Source: an uncultured Bilophila sp. (GTDB taxonomy: Bacteria; Desulfobacterota; Desulfovibrionia; Desulfovibrionales; Desulfovibrionaceae). Taken from it: DNA of 42,217 nt. Each line of letters begins with the position of its first letter. Within the stretch, counting starts at the first letter, position 1. A program made the translations under genes and the position numbers. The DNA lies in the NCBI GenBank assembly GCA_910585945.1, contig CAJUHZ010000020.1, positions 1 through 42,217 on the forward strand. Reading direction: 5' to 3'. The notes beneath the pieces were generated by a model. That model did not search any database. It saw only the letters and a list, made by a program, of their open reading frames with translations, and was not told the origin of the DNA. This document shows positions 32,696 through 42,147 of this stretch, piece after piece.

Positions 32696-34024
32696 ATGAA
32701 ACACTATCGTTTTTTTGTATTGCTGGCGCTTGTCCTGATCTGCTGTCTGGCGGCCTGTGACGTCAGCGATCCCCCGGCCGTCAAACATGTTACCCTGATC
32801 ATCAAGACGCCCATGCAGGAAATGAACGCCCTCACCAGGCCGGAAATCAGGAATGTTCCGATGTTTCTGGAGCAGGCCGGCAGGGCCTTTGCCGCCAGTT
32901 ATGACAGGGCGCGCGTCACCCCGGTGATAAAAACATTCAATTATGTGGATGAAGCGCAGGCCGTGACCGGAAGCTTTGATACCGAAAACGCCCCCGATGT
33001 TCTCTTCGGAGCCTTTTTCAATATGGCAAGTTACATCCACACCGGAAGAGTCGTCCCCCTGGATGGCGTCATCACCGACGACCTCCGCCGCGACATTGAC
33101 GACAAGATATGGAAAATGGGCATGGTCAACGGGAAAACCTACATGATGCCCTTCCTGAACATGCAAAATATACTGATATACAACAAGGAGCTTTTCAGGA
33201 AGTGCGGTCTTGACGCCTGCATCGGCACAGGCACGCAGATTCGCAACTGGACAATCGAAGAGTGGGAAAAGATTCTGGACACGCTTGCGGCGAAGCTGCC
33301 GGACGGCGTGTACCCCCTTGCCATATTCGCCAGAAACAATCAGGGCGATACGCATATCCTGTCCTATCTCCGCGCGTTTGGCGGGGCCGTTTTCGACAGT
33401 GAGGGCAACTTCGATTTTACAGGCGGGAAGATCGTGCGCGCCCTGGCATGGCTTCAGCGCGGCGTGGACCGCGGGTGGTATCCGCCGCATCCCGAGAATC
33501 TGGAAATGAAGGATTGCAGCGAGCTGTTCGCCAACGGACAGTTGGCGGTGTACATGTTCAACAATGCGAACAGGGCGCTGTACAGCGATCTGGAACATTA
33601 CGGGTTCGTCAATTATCCCGGGAACATCGCCACGACGTTCGTGAACGGTTTTGAAGTGTTCGACAATGGCGATGCGGACAGGCTGGAAGCCGCCCTGGCC
33701 TTTCTCGAATACCTCTACAGGACGGAGGAATGGCTCGATCTTTCCGCCGGAAACATGCCCGTGAGCAGGAAGGTTCTGGCCCGGTACGCCGATCGCATCG
33801 CGATGCTCAGCGATTTTTCCGCCAACGCGGTTCATGTGGTGGATTTCATGCGAAACAGCCCCAACTGGCAGGGGCGGGAGAATTCGTTTCGCAACGTGTT
33901 CTGGCCGCACATCCATAATCTGCTGGCCGGCGCGACAAGCCCGGAAGAGTGCGCGGCGGCGCTGAATGCGGCGTGCAACGCGGCCCTGGACTGGGGGCGG
34001 AAGAACAGCACTCTGCACCCGTGA
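32696..34024 (+). CDS. Extracellular solute-binding lipoprotein, family 1
   Basis: 442 residues. The signal peptide with lipobox LAAC (Cys near 19) gives a periplasmic lipoprotein. Two-lobe substrate-binding fold of sugar/oligosaccharide ABC importers: APDVLFGAFFNMASYIHTGRVVPLD, GKTYMMPFLNMQNILIYNKELFRKCGL, FANGQLAVYMFNN. No permease or ATPase genes lie beside it, so it is an orphan or serves a sensor. GGGAGG at 32683 fixes ATG 32696. It is convergent with a hybrid kinase, only 24 bases apart. Substrate unknown. Confidence 0.88.
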   Translation: MKHYRFFVLLALVLICCLAACDVSDPPAVKHVTLIIKTPMQEMNALTRPEIRNVPMFLEQAGRAFAASYDRARVTPVIKTFNYVDEAQAVTGSFDTENAPDVLFGAFFNMASYIHTGRVVPLDGVITDDLRRDIDDKIWKMGMVNGKTYMMPFLNMQNILIYNKELFRKCGLDACIGTGTQIRNWTIEEWEKILDTLAAKLPDGVYPLAIFARNNQGDTHILSYLRAFGGAVFDSEGNFDFTGGKIVRALAWLQRGVDRGWYPPHPENLEMKDCSELFANGQLAVYMFNNANRALYSDLEHYGFVNYPGNIATTFVNGFEVFDNGDADRLEAALAFLEYLYRTEEWLDLSAGNMPVSRKVLARYADRIAMLSDFSANAVHVVDFMRNSPNWQGRENSFRNVFWPHIHNLLAGATSPEECAAALNAACNAALDWGRKNSTLHP

Positions 34025-34048
34025 CGGCTGTCCCTGAAGACCGCGGAC

Positions 34049-36229
34049 CTACTCCCGCGCTCTGACGCGTTTGTTCATTTTTTCCAGAAAGGCCCTGATA
34101 TCGATGGGTTTGGTGAGGAAGTCGTCCATGCCGCTGCGGATCGCCCTGTCCATGTCTTCCTTGAACGTGTTCGCGGTGCAGGCGAAGATGGTGACGGTTT
34201 TGGCGTCCGGTCTGTCGAGCTTGCGGATCGCGGCGGCCGCCTCGCAGCCGTCCATGACCGGCATCTGCATGTCCATCAGGATGATGTCGAATTCGCCCAC
34301 GGCAGATTCCCGGAATGTTTCCAGCGTGGTCTGGCCGTTTTCCGCATGGACGACGTCAAAGCCTTCGTCCCGCAAAAGCTCTATCAGGAACTCGGCGTTG
34401 AATTCGGCGTCTTCGGCCAGGAGGATCTTGCGGCCTTTCACCCGCTCTTCCGGCGTCGAACCGTGGGCGGGCGCGGACGCCGCTTCGGCGTCGGGAAGCG
34501 CTTCGGCAATCGGGGAAGGCAGGATGACGGTGAACACGCTCCCCTGCCCCGGAGCGCTTTCCACATGGATTTCCCCGCCCATGGCGTCCACAAGTTCCTT
34601 GCTGATGGGCATGCCCAGCCCGGTCCCCTTGAGGGTGGCGTCCGACTTTCCGTCTCTTTCCTGCGAGAAGGGATCGAAAATCTTTTCCAGAAAGGCCCTG
34701 CTCATGCCGATGCCGGTATCCTCGCACCGGTAGGTGGTCGTCACCCGCGCGTCATCCTCCCGGCGCTGGCTTACCGAAAGCGTGATTCGCCCTCCCTCCG
34801 GCGTGAATTTGGCCGCGTTGCCGACGATGTTCACCAGGACCTGCTTGGTGCGCACCTCATCCCCTTTGACCCAGGGAACCGGAACATCCTTTTCCACCAC
34901 AAACGAGACGCCCCTGCGTTCGATATTGTCCCGCTGCATGAACCATATATCTTCAATCATGTGCTCTATGGAAAAAGGAACATTGATGATGTCAATCTTT
35001 CCGGATTGCAATTTTGACATGTCAAGAATATCATTGAGGAGCGAGAGCAGATAATCTGCAAGGCTTTTTGATTTTTTCAACCAGTCTTTGACCTGTGACA
35101 GCTTGTTTTTATTATCAATAGCGTTTGAAATCAGGTAATTCAATCCAATCAATCCATTCAGCGGAGTTCGTATTTCATGACTCATGTTTGAAAGAAATTC
35201 ACTACGAACCTTTACAGCCTCATTCGCCTTGAACAGCTTGTTATGGTTGGATAACCCATAAAACGCGAGAGAACTCAGGATAAGAACGGCAACAACAAGC
35301 AATACAAGGCTCATCATGGTAAATGTAAATTGTCTCTTGACAAGAACATCATTGTCTACAGACATGATAAAATACCAGTTGATGCGCTCATTATTTTCAT
35401 TTTCAAAGGGCGCGAAATAGACAAGATTTTCTTTGTCATTATTGATATAAAAATTGAATGTTTCGTGTTCTTTCATTTTTTTCCGGATACTTTCCTGCGT
35501 CAATGTGGAACTATGGCCTGATTCCAGTCTGTGAAAAAAATTGTTTGAATCATTCAGGTAGATGTTTTTATCGTGTCCGATAATATAGTTTCCGTTATAG
35601 TCAATCACGGAACTGTAGCCGTTCGGTTTTCCGTTGATGATAAAACTGTCGATGATCATGTGATCCTGAAGGAAATTGATGTTGGCGATTCCAATCAGGG
35701 CGATCATCCTGATTCCATCAACGCTGTAGTTGTTCAGGCGGATGCCGTAGAGGATGGATTCCCGCGAGATTCCGGCAAATTCCGCCTTGTCGTCAAAGCG
35801 TGAAACAACCACTTCCACGGAATCGTCGGAGAAAAGGGGAAGCAGGTCGATTCGGGCCGCCAGATTGGATTTTTTGGGATCGTACACAAGAAATCTGTCG
35901 GTATAGATCCTGCCGTCTTCGGCCACCAGATAGATATGCGTAAATTCTGTGGAAGCGTTTTCCAGATTCAGCCTTGTTTCCATTTCAGGGATTGTCTTGC
36001 ATTCATACAGGTCAAGGCGCTTGGCGATTCCCTTCAAGTCCTCGATAAAGAATTCAATGCATGTCCTGATGAATCGCTTGTCGTGCAGCGCTGTTTCCGA
36101 AATGCTCTCAATGATATTGTGCTCAATGACTTTTCTTAATTGAATTGTATAAATGATGACGAGCAGGACAATGAGGATCGAGAAAATGCCAAACAATTTT
36201 ATATAAAAAATTTTGTTTCCTCTTTTCAT
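34049..36229 (-). CDS. Hybrid sensor histidine kinase with one receiver
   Basis: 726 residues. TM1 about 8-29, a periplasmic sensor of about 275 residues (Cache-like by length and strand pattern), TM2 about 305-330, HisKA with SNMSHEIRTPLNGLIG (His near 349), HATPase with NIVGNAAKFTP, DTGIGM and GTGLGM, and one receiver with AEDAEFN and ILMDMQMPVMDG (Asp near 652). Lacks an HPt. The sensor half is AT-rich and the kinase/receiver half GC-rich. Starts 24 bases after the porin gene on the same strand, so it may be co-transcribed with it; ends 24 bases from the convergent solute-binding lipoprotein. Confidence 0.93.
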   Translation of the reverse strand: MKRGNKIFYIKLFGIFSILIVLLVIIYTIQLRKVIEHNIIESISETALHDKRFIRTCIEFFIEDLKGIAKRLDLYECKTIPEMETRLNLENASTEFTHIYLVAEDGRIYTDRFLVYDPKKSNLAARIDLLPLFSDDSVEVVVSRFDDKAEFAGISRESILYGIRLNNYSVDGIRMIALIGIANINFLQDHMIIDSFIINGKPNGYSSVIDYNGNYIIGHDKNIYLNDSNNFFHRLESGHSSTLTQESIRKKMKEHETFNFYINNDKENLVYFAPFENENNERINWYFIMSVDNDVLVKRQFTFTMMSLVLLVVAVLILSSLAFYGLSNHNKLFKANEAVKVRSEFLSNMSHEIRTPLNGLIGLNYLISNAIDNKNKLSQVKDWLKKSKSLADYLLSLLNDILDMSKLQSGKIDIINVPFSIEHMIEDIWFMQRDNIERRGVSFVVEKDVPVPWVKGDEVRTKQVLVNIVGNAAKFTPEGGRITLSVSQRREDDARVTTTYRCEDTGIGMSRAFLEKIFDPFSQERDGKSDATLKGTGLGMPISKELVDAMGGEIHVESAPGQGSVFTVILPSPIAEALPDAEAASAPAHGSTPEERVKGRKILLAEDAEFNAEFLIELLRDEGFDVVHAENGQTTLETFRESAVGEFDIILMDMQMPVMDGCEAAAAIRKLDRPDAKTVTIFACTANTFKEDMDRAIRSGMDDFLTKPIDIRAFLEKMNKRVRARE

Positions 36230-36253
36230 TGCATCGATCCTGCTGTTCCGGAA

Positions 36254-37750
36254 TCAGAAAGAATACCATACTGTCAACCCGGCGCGGTAGTAGTCTCTTT
36301 CCAGGTTGGCATTGACGTATTTCCAGGCGGCATTGTCCCAGTCCACACGCAGGCAGGCCGCATCAAGAATCAGGGTGAGGTTGTCGGATAGTTTGCAACT
36401 GGTCTCGAAATCGGCTTCAAGGGCGTGATCGTTTCGGGTCAGATAGCCGCCGGGCCGGTCGTCGGCATACAGGCTGGTGTTTTTCACCATTGCGCTGTTG
36501 TTGACGCCGCGCACATAACCCACGCGAAAAAGGTGCTTCAGGGCGTCCGTAAAGCGGATATCCTTCAGCGCCGCCACGATGCCCCAGGTTCCGGTCATGG
36601 AGCCGTCCGGGCTGAGGATCTGCGCGCCTTTGGCCGGGCAAAACGGAACGCCGTCATACGCCAGGCCGAGCACTTTCCAGTCCCTGTTGGAAGTCTTGGC
36701 CGTGGGCATCCGCTCGGATCCGTTGTACGGATTGCCGTCATCGCCGGAAGCGTACCAGAAGAGCAGAGAGGGGGTCATTTTTTCCAACTTGCATTCGGCA
36801 ATCAGGGCCGTGTACCAGCCGGCGCGCTTCATGGCGAAAGATCTGTCGTTCCAGACGGCGGTTCCAAAATCGGCATGACCAAAGGCGAATTCGGCCCCGA
36901 GGCGGAAGGGTGAAAACAGGGTTGTCTCGCCGCCGATGCCGGCCCACCAGACGGAAGCCTCGCCGGAGAGGGCGTCGGCCGCGTCCGGTTGCGCCAGCAG
37001 CCGGCTTCCGCCAGCCGGGGTCAGGCCATTGGCCATGTGGCGAAGAGCGCTTTTGTACCCCGTGAAGGAAAAGCCGTCTTCCGCGCGGGCGGCGTACCCG
37101 AGGGAATTGATCCCCACGCTCCCGTACATGACGTAAGGGCTTGCCCGGAAGCCTTCGCCCCGGATCGGGAGCGCGAGAGCGAAGAGGTCCGCCGCATCGT
37201 GCGGGAGCCGTTTTCCGCCGCGTGCGCCTGGAGCGCGGTTGTCGTTGGAAGGCCGCATCCAGAACAGGGTTGCGCCTGTCCGGGGCGTGATGTCGCAGGA
37301 GGCGACAATGCCCGCGCCGTCGTCGGACAGGATCGGGGAACCATTGACGAAGGCCGGGAGATTGAAAGGTTGCAGGCCGAGACGGAGTTTCGGATGCGGC
37401 GGGGCGCCGCCGGAGAAGGGCGTCCAGTCCACATAGGAATAGCGGACCTTGATATTGGCGGCGTCGGTTCCCAGGCTTGCGCCGTCGGCCGCGTCGCCCC
37501 AGTTGGATTTGCCGATTTCAAAAAAGGCCACGCCCTTCAATGCCTCGGAGGCGATGCATTCGATCTGCGTGCGCAATCGCTGTACGGCCTGAAAGGGGTC
37601 GCCCTTTTCTTCCCTGATCTGGCTGTACACGTCGCCCCAGACAAAGCCGAAGAGCCATTGCCCCGAAGCCCTGAAATCGGCGGCCGCGGCCGCGCCGCTT
37701 GCGCTGAACGCCAGCCCCACGGCCAGCAGGTGCGCGAAGATGCGTTTCAT
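36254..37750 (-). CDS. Outer-membrane porin (Desulfovibrionaceae homotrimeric type)
   Basis: 498 residues. Signal peptide MKRIFAHLLAVGLAFSASGAA ends before ADFRASGQWLFGF. The rest is a run of alternating hydrophobic strands rich in aromatic and Gly residues, ending with the typical C-terminal strand YYRAGLTVWYSF (final Phe). Resembles the DES_POR-type homotrimeric porins of this family. ATG 37750 is preferred because GAGGG lies 8 bases upstream and the signal peptide follows; longer starts lack this. Upstream of and co-oriented with the kinase gene. Confidence 0.9.
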   Translation of the reverse strand: MKRIFAHLLAVGLAFSASGAAAAADFRASGQWLFGFVWGDVYSQIREEKGDPFQAVQRLRTQIECIASEALKGVAFFEIGKSNWGDAADGASLGTDAANIKVRYSYVDWTPFSGGAPPHPKLRLGLQPFNLPAFVNGSPILSDDGAGIVASCDITPRTGATLFWMRPSNDNRAPGARGGKRLPHDAADLFALALPIRGEGFRASPYVMYGSVGINSLGYAARAEDGFSFTGYKSALRHMANGLTPAGGSRLLAQPDAADALSGEASVWWAGIGGETTLFSPFRLGAEFAFGHADFGTAVWNDRSFAMKRAGWYTALIAECKLEKMTPSLLFWYASGDDGNPYNGSERMPTAKTSNRDWKVLGLAYDGVPFCPAKGAQILSPDGSMTGTWGIVAALKDIRFTDALKHLFRVGYVRGVNNSAMVKNTSLYADDRPGGYLTRNDHALEADFETSCKLSDNLTLILDAACLRVDWDNAAWKYVNANLERDYYRAGLTVWYSF

Positions 37751-38286
37751 GCGTTGTGCCCTCTGCGATCCGGCGTCCGATCGCAAACGCTCCACGCGAT
37801 CCGGCGCGCGAAGCTGTTGCGGGATCGTTCGTTGAAAGAGGCTTTCCCCGGGGTCAACCCTCATGAACCCGCCTGCGGCAAGGCCGTTTTTGCGTCCGGC
37901 GGCGTTGCGGGGCGAACACTGACCTTGCGGCATGTCCAAGGCCGCTTCGGCCAATGTTTGCCCCCTGCCGGCCGGAAAAGCCAACTTTCCGCGGCCGGCG
38001 TTTCATGAGGGATGATCTGGTTGTTAATCGCTTGTACGATACTTTACAACCGATGTATTTCAGCGGAGCAGCCGTACCGGCCGCACCGGCCCCGGCGGTC
38101 CGGCAAAAACCTGTGGACGCGTACAGACCTTTGCGCTATACGGGAAAACATGCCGTCGGCCCTGTCCGGGGCTGGTCTGGCACAGTCCGGGCGCACGACG
38201 CGCATGCGCAACCCGCGGGCGGCCTCGCGACACAATGTGCGGGCGGACAGAGACGGCCGCAAATCCGCATCAAATACCGATACCCC
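37751..38286. other. Intergenic region with repeat copy B
   Basis: 536 bases between divergent porin and phoH. A repeat occupies 37877-38011. The part 38012-38286 holds an open frame in line with phoH, but no RBS or recognised protein; a TTGTTA/TTACAA pair 17 bases apart near 38021-38049 is only a weak promoter candidate for phoH. Confidence 0.55.
37877..38011 (+). repeat. Dispersed intergenic repeat, copy B
   Basis: Full-length partner of 3201-3334, with an exact 23-base shared run (37886-37908), TGACCTTGCGG, CAATGTTTGCC, TGCCGGCCGG, a CGGAAA/TTTCCG hairpin (37973-37978 with 37986-37991) and a GGCGTTTCATGAGG end. Confidence 0.75.
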
Positions 38287-39339
38287 ATGCAAACACGATT
38301 TATCGACGCGGCGTCAGCAGCGTCCACGACATCCGCGGCATCCATGACATCGGGGCAAACGGAAACCCTGTCCTTTGATGATCCCGCTCTGGCCAACGCG
38401 CTGTTCGGGCCATGCAATGCGGCGCTGGCCTTCCTTGCCGAGCGCACGGGCGCGGATCTCGCCACGAGGGGGACCACGCTCTCTGTCTCCACGCCCGATC
38501 CCCTCCTGCGCGAACGCCTCATCCGTCTGTTTGCCGAAGCATACGGCCTTGTTCGCTCCGGGCGGGAGATCGGCCCTTCCGATCTGGAACAGATTCTGGA
38601 CATGCTGGAAAAACAGCCGGATGCGGATGTACGGCGGGCGTTTCAGGAAGATGCCTCGCTCACCCTGCCCAAAAAGCGGGTCACCGCGCGCAATGCGGCG
38701 CAGAGGGAGTATTTTGCCGCCCTGCGCGGGCACGAACTTGTTTTTGCCGTCGGCCCGGCCGGCACGGGCAAGACCTATCTTGCCGTGGCCATGGCCGTGC
38801 ACATGCTGGAAGCGCGGCGCGTGCGCCGCATCGTGCTGACCAGACCGGCCGTGGAAGCCGGGGAAAAGCTCGGCTTTCTGCCCGGCGATCTGGCGGAAAA
38901 GGTCAACCCCTATCTGCGCCCCCTGCACGACGCGCTGCACGACATGCTTGGCCCGCAAAAAACGGCCGCGCTTCAGGAAACGGGCGTCATTGAGGTCGCC
39001 CCGCTCGCGTTCATGCGGGGCAGAACCCTGAACGACGCCTTCATCATCCTGGACGAAGCCCAGAACACCACGCGCGAGCAGATGAAGATGTTTTTGACCC
39101 GCCTCGGCTTTGGCTCCCGCGCCGTGGTGACGGGGGACGTCACCCAGATCGATCTTTCTCCCGGCGGCGAGAACGCGCCGGCGGCCGCGCGATCCGGTCT
39201 GGTGCATGCCCTGGATGTGCTGGCCGGCGTCGGCGGCATCGCTTTCCGCCGCTTTTCCGCCGCGGACGTGGTGCGTCATCCCCTTGTCGGACGGATAGTG
39301 CAAGCCTATGACAAACATGAAGAAACTTGTCGCGCGTGA
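38287..39339 (+). CDS. PhoH family ATPase (PhoH-like)
   Basis: 350 residues. P-loop GPAGTGKTYLAVA near 156-168, LTRPAVEAGEKLGFLPGD, Walker B FIILDEAQNTTREQMKMFLTR, and VVTGDVTQIDLSPG. N-terminal KH-like region before. Conserved next to ybeY in many bacteria, with links to RNA and ribosome maintenance. Start uncertain: ATG 38287 has no clear RBS; ATG 38344 is an alternative. A frame further upstream runs through the repeat and is not credible. Overlaps the next gene by 32 bases. Confidence 0.93.
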   Translation: MQTRFIDAASAASTTSAASMTSGQTETLSFDDPALANALFGPCNAALAFLAERTGADLATRGTTLSVSTPDPLLRERLIRLFAEAYGLVRSGREIGPSDLEQILDMLEKQPDADVRRAFQEDASLTLPKKRVTARNAAQREYFAALRGHELVFAVGPAGTGKTYLAVAMAVHMLEARRVRRIVLTRPAVEAGEKLGFLPGDLAEKVNPYLRPLHDALHDMLGPQKTAALQETGVIEVAPLAFMRGRTLNDAFIILDEAQNTTREQMKMFLTRLGFGSRAVVTGDVTQIDLSPGGENAPAAARSGLVHALDVLAGVGGIAFRRFSAADVVRHPLVGRIVQAYDKHEETCRA

Positions 39340-41671
39340 TTCCGAGTTCCATCGGGTCGCCAGGCGCGCGCTGGGTCAGCACGACCGGCATGGCGTCGGC
39401 CTTGCGGCTCTGGTGCTCTCTTTGTTCATCCTGTCATTCGTGGCCGGAATTCAACCCCGGGTGAAGCCCAAAATCTTCACCGTGGGCGAAGTGGCCGACA
39501 GCGATATCGTCGCCCACCGCTCGCTGACCGTCGAGGACAAGCAGGCTTCGGAAGGCAGGCGCAACCAGGTTGCCATGCTTCAGCCCACGGTGTTTGACCT
39601 CAGCGTCGCCGGCATGGCCGAATTGCGCGAAAAGGTGTTCCACGTTCTGGAGGAGGTCAACCAGGCGGAATTCGAGAAAGGCGCGGACGCCGTGGCGGAA
39701 AAATTCACCGCCGAACTCGGCACGCACCTCTCCGGAGAGGTGCTCGCCCAGTGGGCGTCCCCCGAACTTCAGACCTTCATCCTCAGCGAGGCGTTGCCGT
39801 GGTTTGACAAGCACCTGCGGGAAGGCGTCGTCGTCGACGCGCGCACCGCCCTTGCCGCCAGAAACGGCATCCTCATCCGCGACATGGATACCGGCGTGGA
39901 AACCTTGCGCACGGAAGTCGCGGACATCAAGGATCTGACCTCCCTGCTGGTCTCCTTCAGCCAGTGGCTGCGCGAGCGGGAGGCGCTGTCGCCAATGGCC
40001 CGGCGCGCCGTCTACGCCCTGTTCTCCCCGCTGGTCATGCCCACGCTCACCCTCAACCGGGAAGCAACGCTCTCGCTCGGCGCGGCCGTGGCCGAAACGG
40101 TGGAGCCGGTGTACTACCGGATCCAGCAGGGCGAAGTGGTGGTCTACGCCGGCGAGCGCGTCACGCGGGAAAAACAGCTCAAGCTTCAGAGCCTCTACCG
40201 CCAGCAGGACAGTCCCATTCAGGCGCGCACCGTGGCCGGGCTGTTCACGCTCTCGCTCATCATCAGCATCGGTTTCTTCATGGCGCCGAGCGGCAAGCCC
40301 GGCACGCCCCTGCGACGCAAGGATTTCTACTTCATTTCCCTGCTTCTGCTTGGCGCGGGCCTTGGGGCCAAGGGCGCGTTTGCGCTTATCGGCCGTCTGG
40401 CGCTGTTTCAGGACGTCAATCTGTTCATGTACGCCTTTCCAATGGCGGGGGCGGCGGGCCTGTGCGCGCTGATCTTCGCGGCGCGGCGTTACTGCGTGGT
40501 GGGGCTGCTGCTCGCCCTGTTCGGGAGCGCCATGTTCAAGGCAAGCACCCCGCTGTTTCTTTTCTTCTTTCTTTCGGCCATGCTCAACACCTGGCTGGTC
40601 ATCCGGGCGCAGAACCGGCAGGACGCGGTCAAGAGCATTTTCCCGCTGGGGCTTGGCCTGTGCTGCATCGCGCTCGGCTGCGGCTGGCTGGAAGGTTTCC
40701 GGGGCGCGCAGACGTTCCTGACGCTCGGCGGGCTGGCCTTTCTCAACGCCTTCATTTCGCTGGTGGTGCTCTTTGCCGTAAGTCCGATCATCGAAATGGC
40801 CTTCCGCTACACCACCCGTTTTCGCCTGATGGAGCTGATGAACCTGGAGCAGCCGCTCCTGCAGGAACTCATGGTCAGCATCCCCGGCACCTATCACCAT
40901 TCTCTGGTGGTGGCGAACATGGTTGAGGCAGGGGCCAAGGCCGTGGGCGCGAACAGCCTGCTGTGCAAGGTGGCGGCCCTGTACCATGACGTGGGCAAGC
41001 TGGCCTACCCCGACTATTTCATCGAAAACCAGTTCAACGGCCCGAACCGGCATGACAAGCTTGCCCCGACAATGAGCGCGCTCATTCTCGGTTCCCACGT
41101 CAAGAAGGGCACGGAGCTTGCCGCGCAACACCATGTGGGCGACGAAATCGAGGACATCATCCGCCAGCACCACGGGACCGGACTGATCCGCTTTTTCTAC
41201 AACAAGGCCAAGGAACTCGGTGAAAACCCGCGCATTGAAGACTACTGTTACCCCGGCCCCCGCCCCCAGACGCGGGAGGCGGCCATCGTCATGCTGGCCG
41301 ACGCGGTTGAAGCGTCCAGCCGGACGTTGTCCGACCCCACGCCGGCGCGCATCAAGAATCATATCGACACCATCATCAAGGGCATTTTTGCCGACGGGCA
41401 ACTGGACGAGTCCGAACTGACCTTCAAGGATCTGCACAAGCTGGCGGAGAGCTTCGGACGCATTCTCACCGGGCTGTTCCACCAGCGCATCGCCTACCCC
41501 GACGTGAGCAAGAAAAGCGCCGAAGCGGAACGCCCCGCGCCTGCCAGGGGTGAAAAAAGCGAGAAGGTCGAAAAAGCGGACAAGACGCCCGCCGCCGGGA
41601 AGGCCGGCTCTCAGGAAGCCCGGAGCGGCGCGGAACCTGACGCTCCGATTCCCGGAGGGGGAGGCGCGTGA
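39308..41671 (+). CDS. 7TM-HD domain phosphohydrolase (PgpH/YqfF family)
   Basis: 787 residues. N-terminal TM, extracytoplasmic 7TMR-HDED region (about 40-310), seven TM helices (about 310-500), cytoplasmic HD domain: TYHHSLVVANMVEAGA, LYHDVGK near 558-564, HHVGDEIEDIIRQHHG. The last ~50 residues are a charged Lys/Glu/Ala tail. Family members hydrolyse c-di-AMP; that activity is inferred. Overlaps phoH by 32 bases and ybeY by 4 (GTGA), so the three are coupled. ATG 39317 (MKKL) is an alternative start. Confidence 0.93.
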   Translation: MTNMKKLVARDSEFHRVARRALGQHDRHGVGLAALVLSLFILSFVAGIQPRVKPKIFTVGEVADSDIVAHRSLTVEDKQASEGRRNQVAMLQPTVFDLSVAGMAELREKVFHVLEEVNQAEFEKGADAVAEKFTAELGTHLSGEVLAQWASPELQTFILSEALPWFDKHLREGVVVDARTALAARNGILIRDMDTGVETLRTEVADIKDLTSLLVSFSQWLREREALSPMARRAVYALFSPLVMPTLTLNREATLSLGAAVAETVEPVYYRIQQGEVVVYAGERVTREKQLKLQSLYRQQDSPIQARTVAGLFTLSLIISIGFFMAPSGKPGTPLRRKDFYFISLLLLGAGLGAKGAFALIGRLALFQDVNLFMYAFPMAGAAGLCALIFAARRYCVVGLLLALFGSAMFKASTPLFLFFFLSAMLNTWLVIRAQNRQDAVKSIFPLGLGLCCIALGCGWLEGFRGAQTFLTLGGLAFLNAFISLVVLFAVSPIIEMAFRYTTRFRLMELMNLEQPLLQELMVSIPGTYHHSLVVANMVEAGAKAVGANSLLCKVAALYHDVGKLAYPDYFIENQFNGPNRHDKLAPTMSALILGSHVKKGTELAAQHHVGDEIEDIIRQHHGTGLIRFFYNKAKELGENPRIEDYCYPGPRPQTREAAIVMLADAVEASSRTLSDPTPARIKNHIDTIIKGIFADGQLDESELTFKDLHKLAESFGRILTGLFHQRIAYPDVSKKSAEAERPAPARGEKSEKVEKADKTPAAGKAGSQEARSGAEPDAPIPGGGGA

Positions 41672-42129
41672 CGCCGCCCCCGCGCCTGAAAGTGCGTCTG
41701 GAAGGGGCGGATTTGTGCTGGCGTCTGCCGCTGTGCCGGCTGGAATTGCGCCGCGCGCTGGCGCACATGGTTGAGGCCGCGCGGCGCGCCGACGCGGGCG
41801 TCGCCGCCGATGCCGCGCTGGAACTCGTGCTGGCGCGAGACGAAGACGTGGCCGAACTCAACAGCCTGCATATGGGGTGCGCCGGGCCGACGAATGTTCT
41901 GTCCTTCCCCAATGGTCCGGAAGAGAGCGGGGAAGTGCGTGATCTGGGGAGCCTTGTCCTCAGTGTCGACGCCGTGCGGCGCGAGGCCCTGCTGTACGGA
42001 CAAGCCCCCCGCGAACACTGCCTGCGCCTGCTCGCGCACGGTCTCGCCCACCTGACCGGCCTCGATCACGGCGAGGAGATGGACAGCCTGTGCCGCCTCA
42101 TGCTTGCCGAAGCGACGGGGGCGGATTGA
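41668..42129 (+). CDS. ybeY: Endoribonuclease YbeY
   Basis: 153 residues. Metal-dependent RNase for rRNA maturation and 70S quality control. The His triad is LLAHGLAHLTGLDH near 120-134 (H-x3-H-x5-H). Upstream NVLSFPNG and LGSLVLSVDAV match the family. Start is GTG 41668, overlapping the previous stop as GTGA. Last gene of the phoH-pgpH-ybeY run in this window. Confidence 0.95.
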   Translation: MTPPPRLKVRLEGADLCWRLPLCRLELRRALAHMVEAARRADAGVAADAALELVLARDEDVAELNSLHMGCAGPTNVLSFPNGPEESGEVRDLGSLVLSVDAVRREALLYGQAPREHCLRLLAHGLAHLTGLDHGEEMDSLCRLMLAEATGAD

Positions 42130-42147
42130 CCACGCTTCGCTAGTGTC

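Noticed and set aside
37954..38286. Upstream extension of phoH to an ATG at 37954
   Set aside because: The extension runs through the dispersed repeat and encodes no conserved sequence; family length fits a start at 38287 or 38344.
39434..41482. A 682-codon minus-strand frame opposite the 7TM-HD gene
   Set aside because: Antisense shadow; no start signal and no domain; the plus strand has HD motifs and TM helices.
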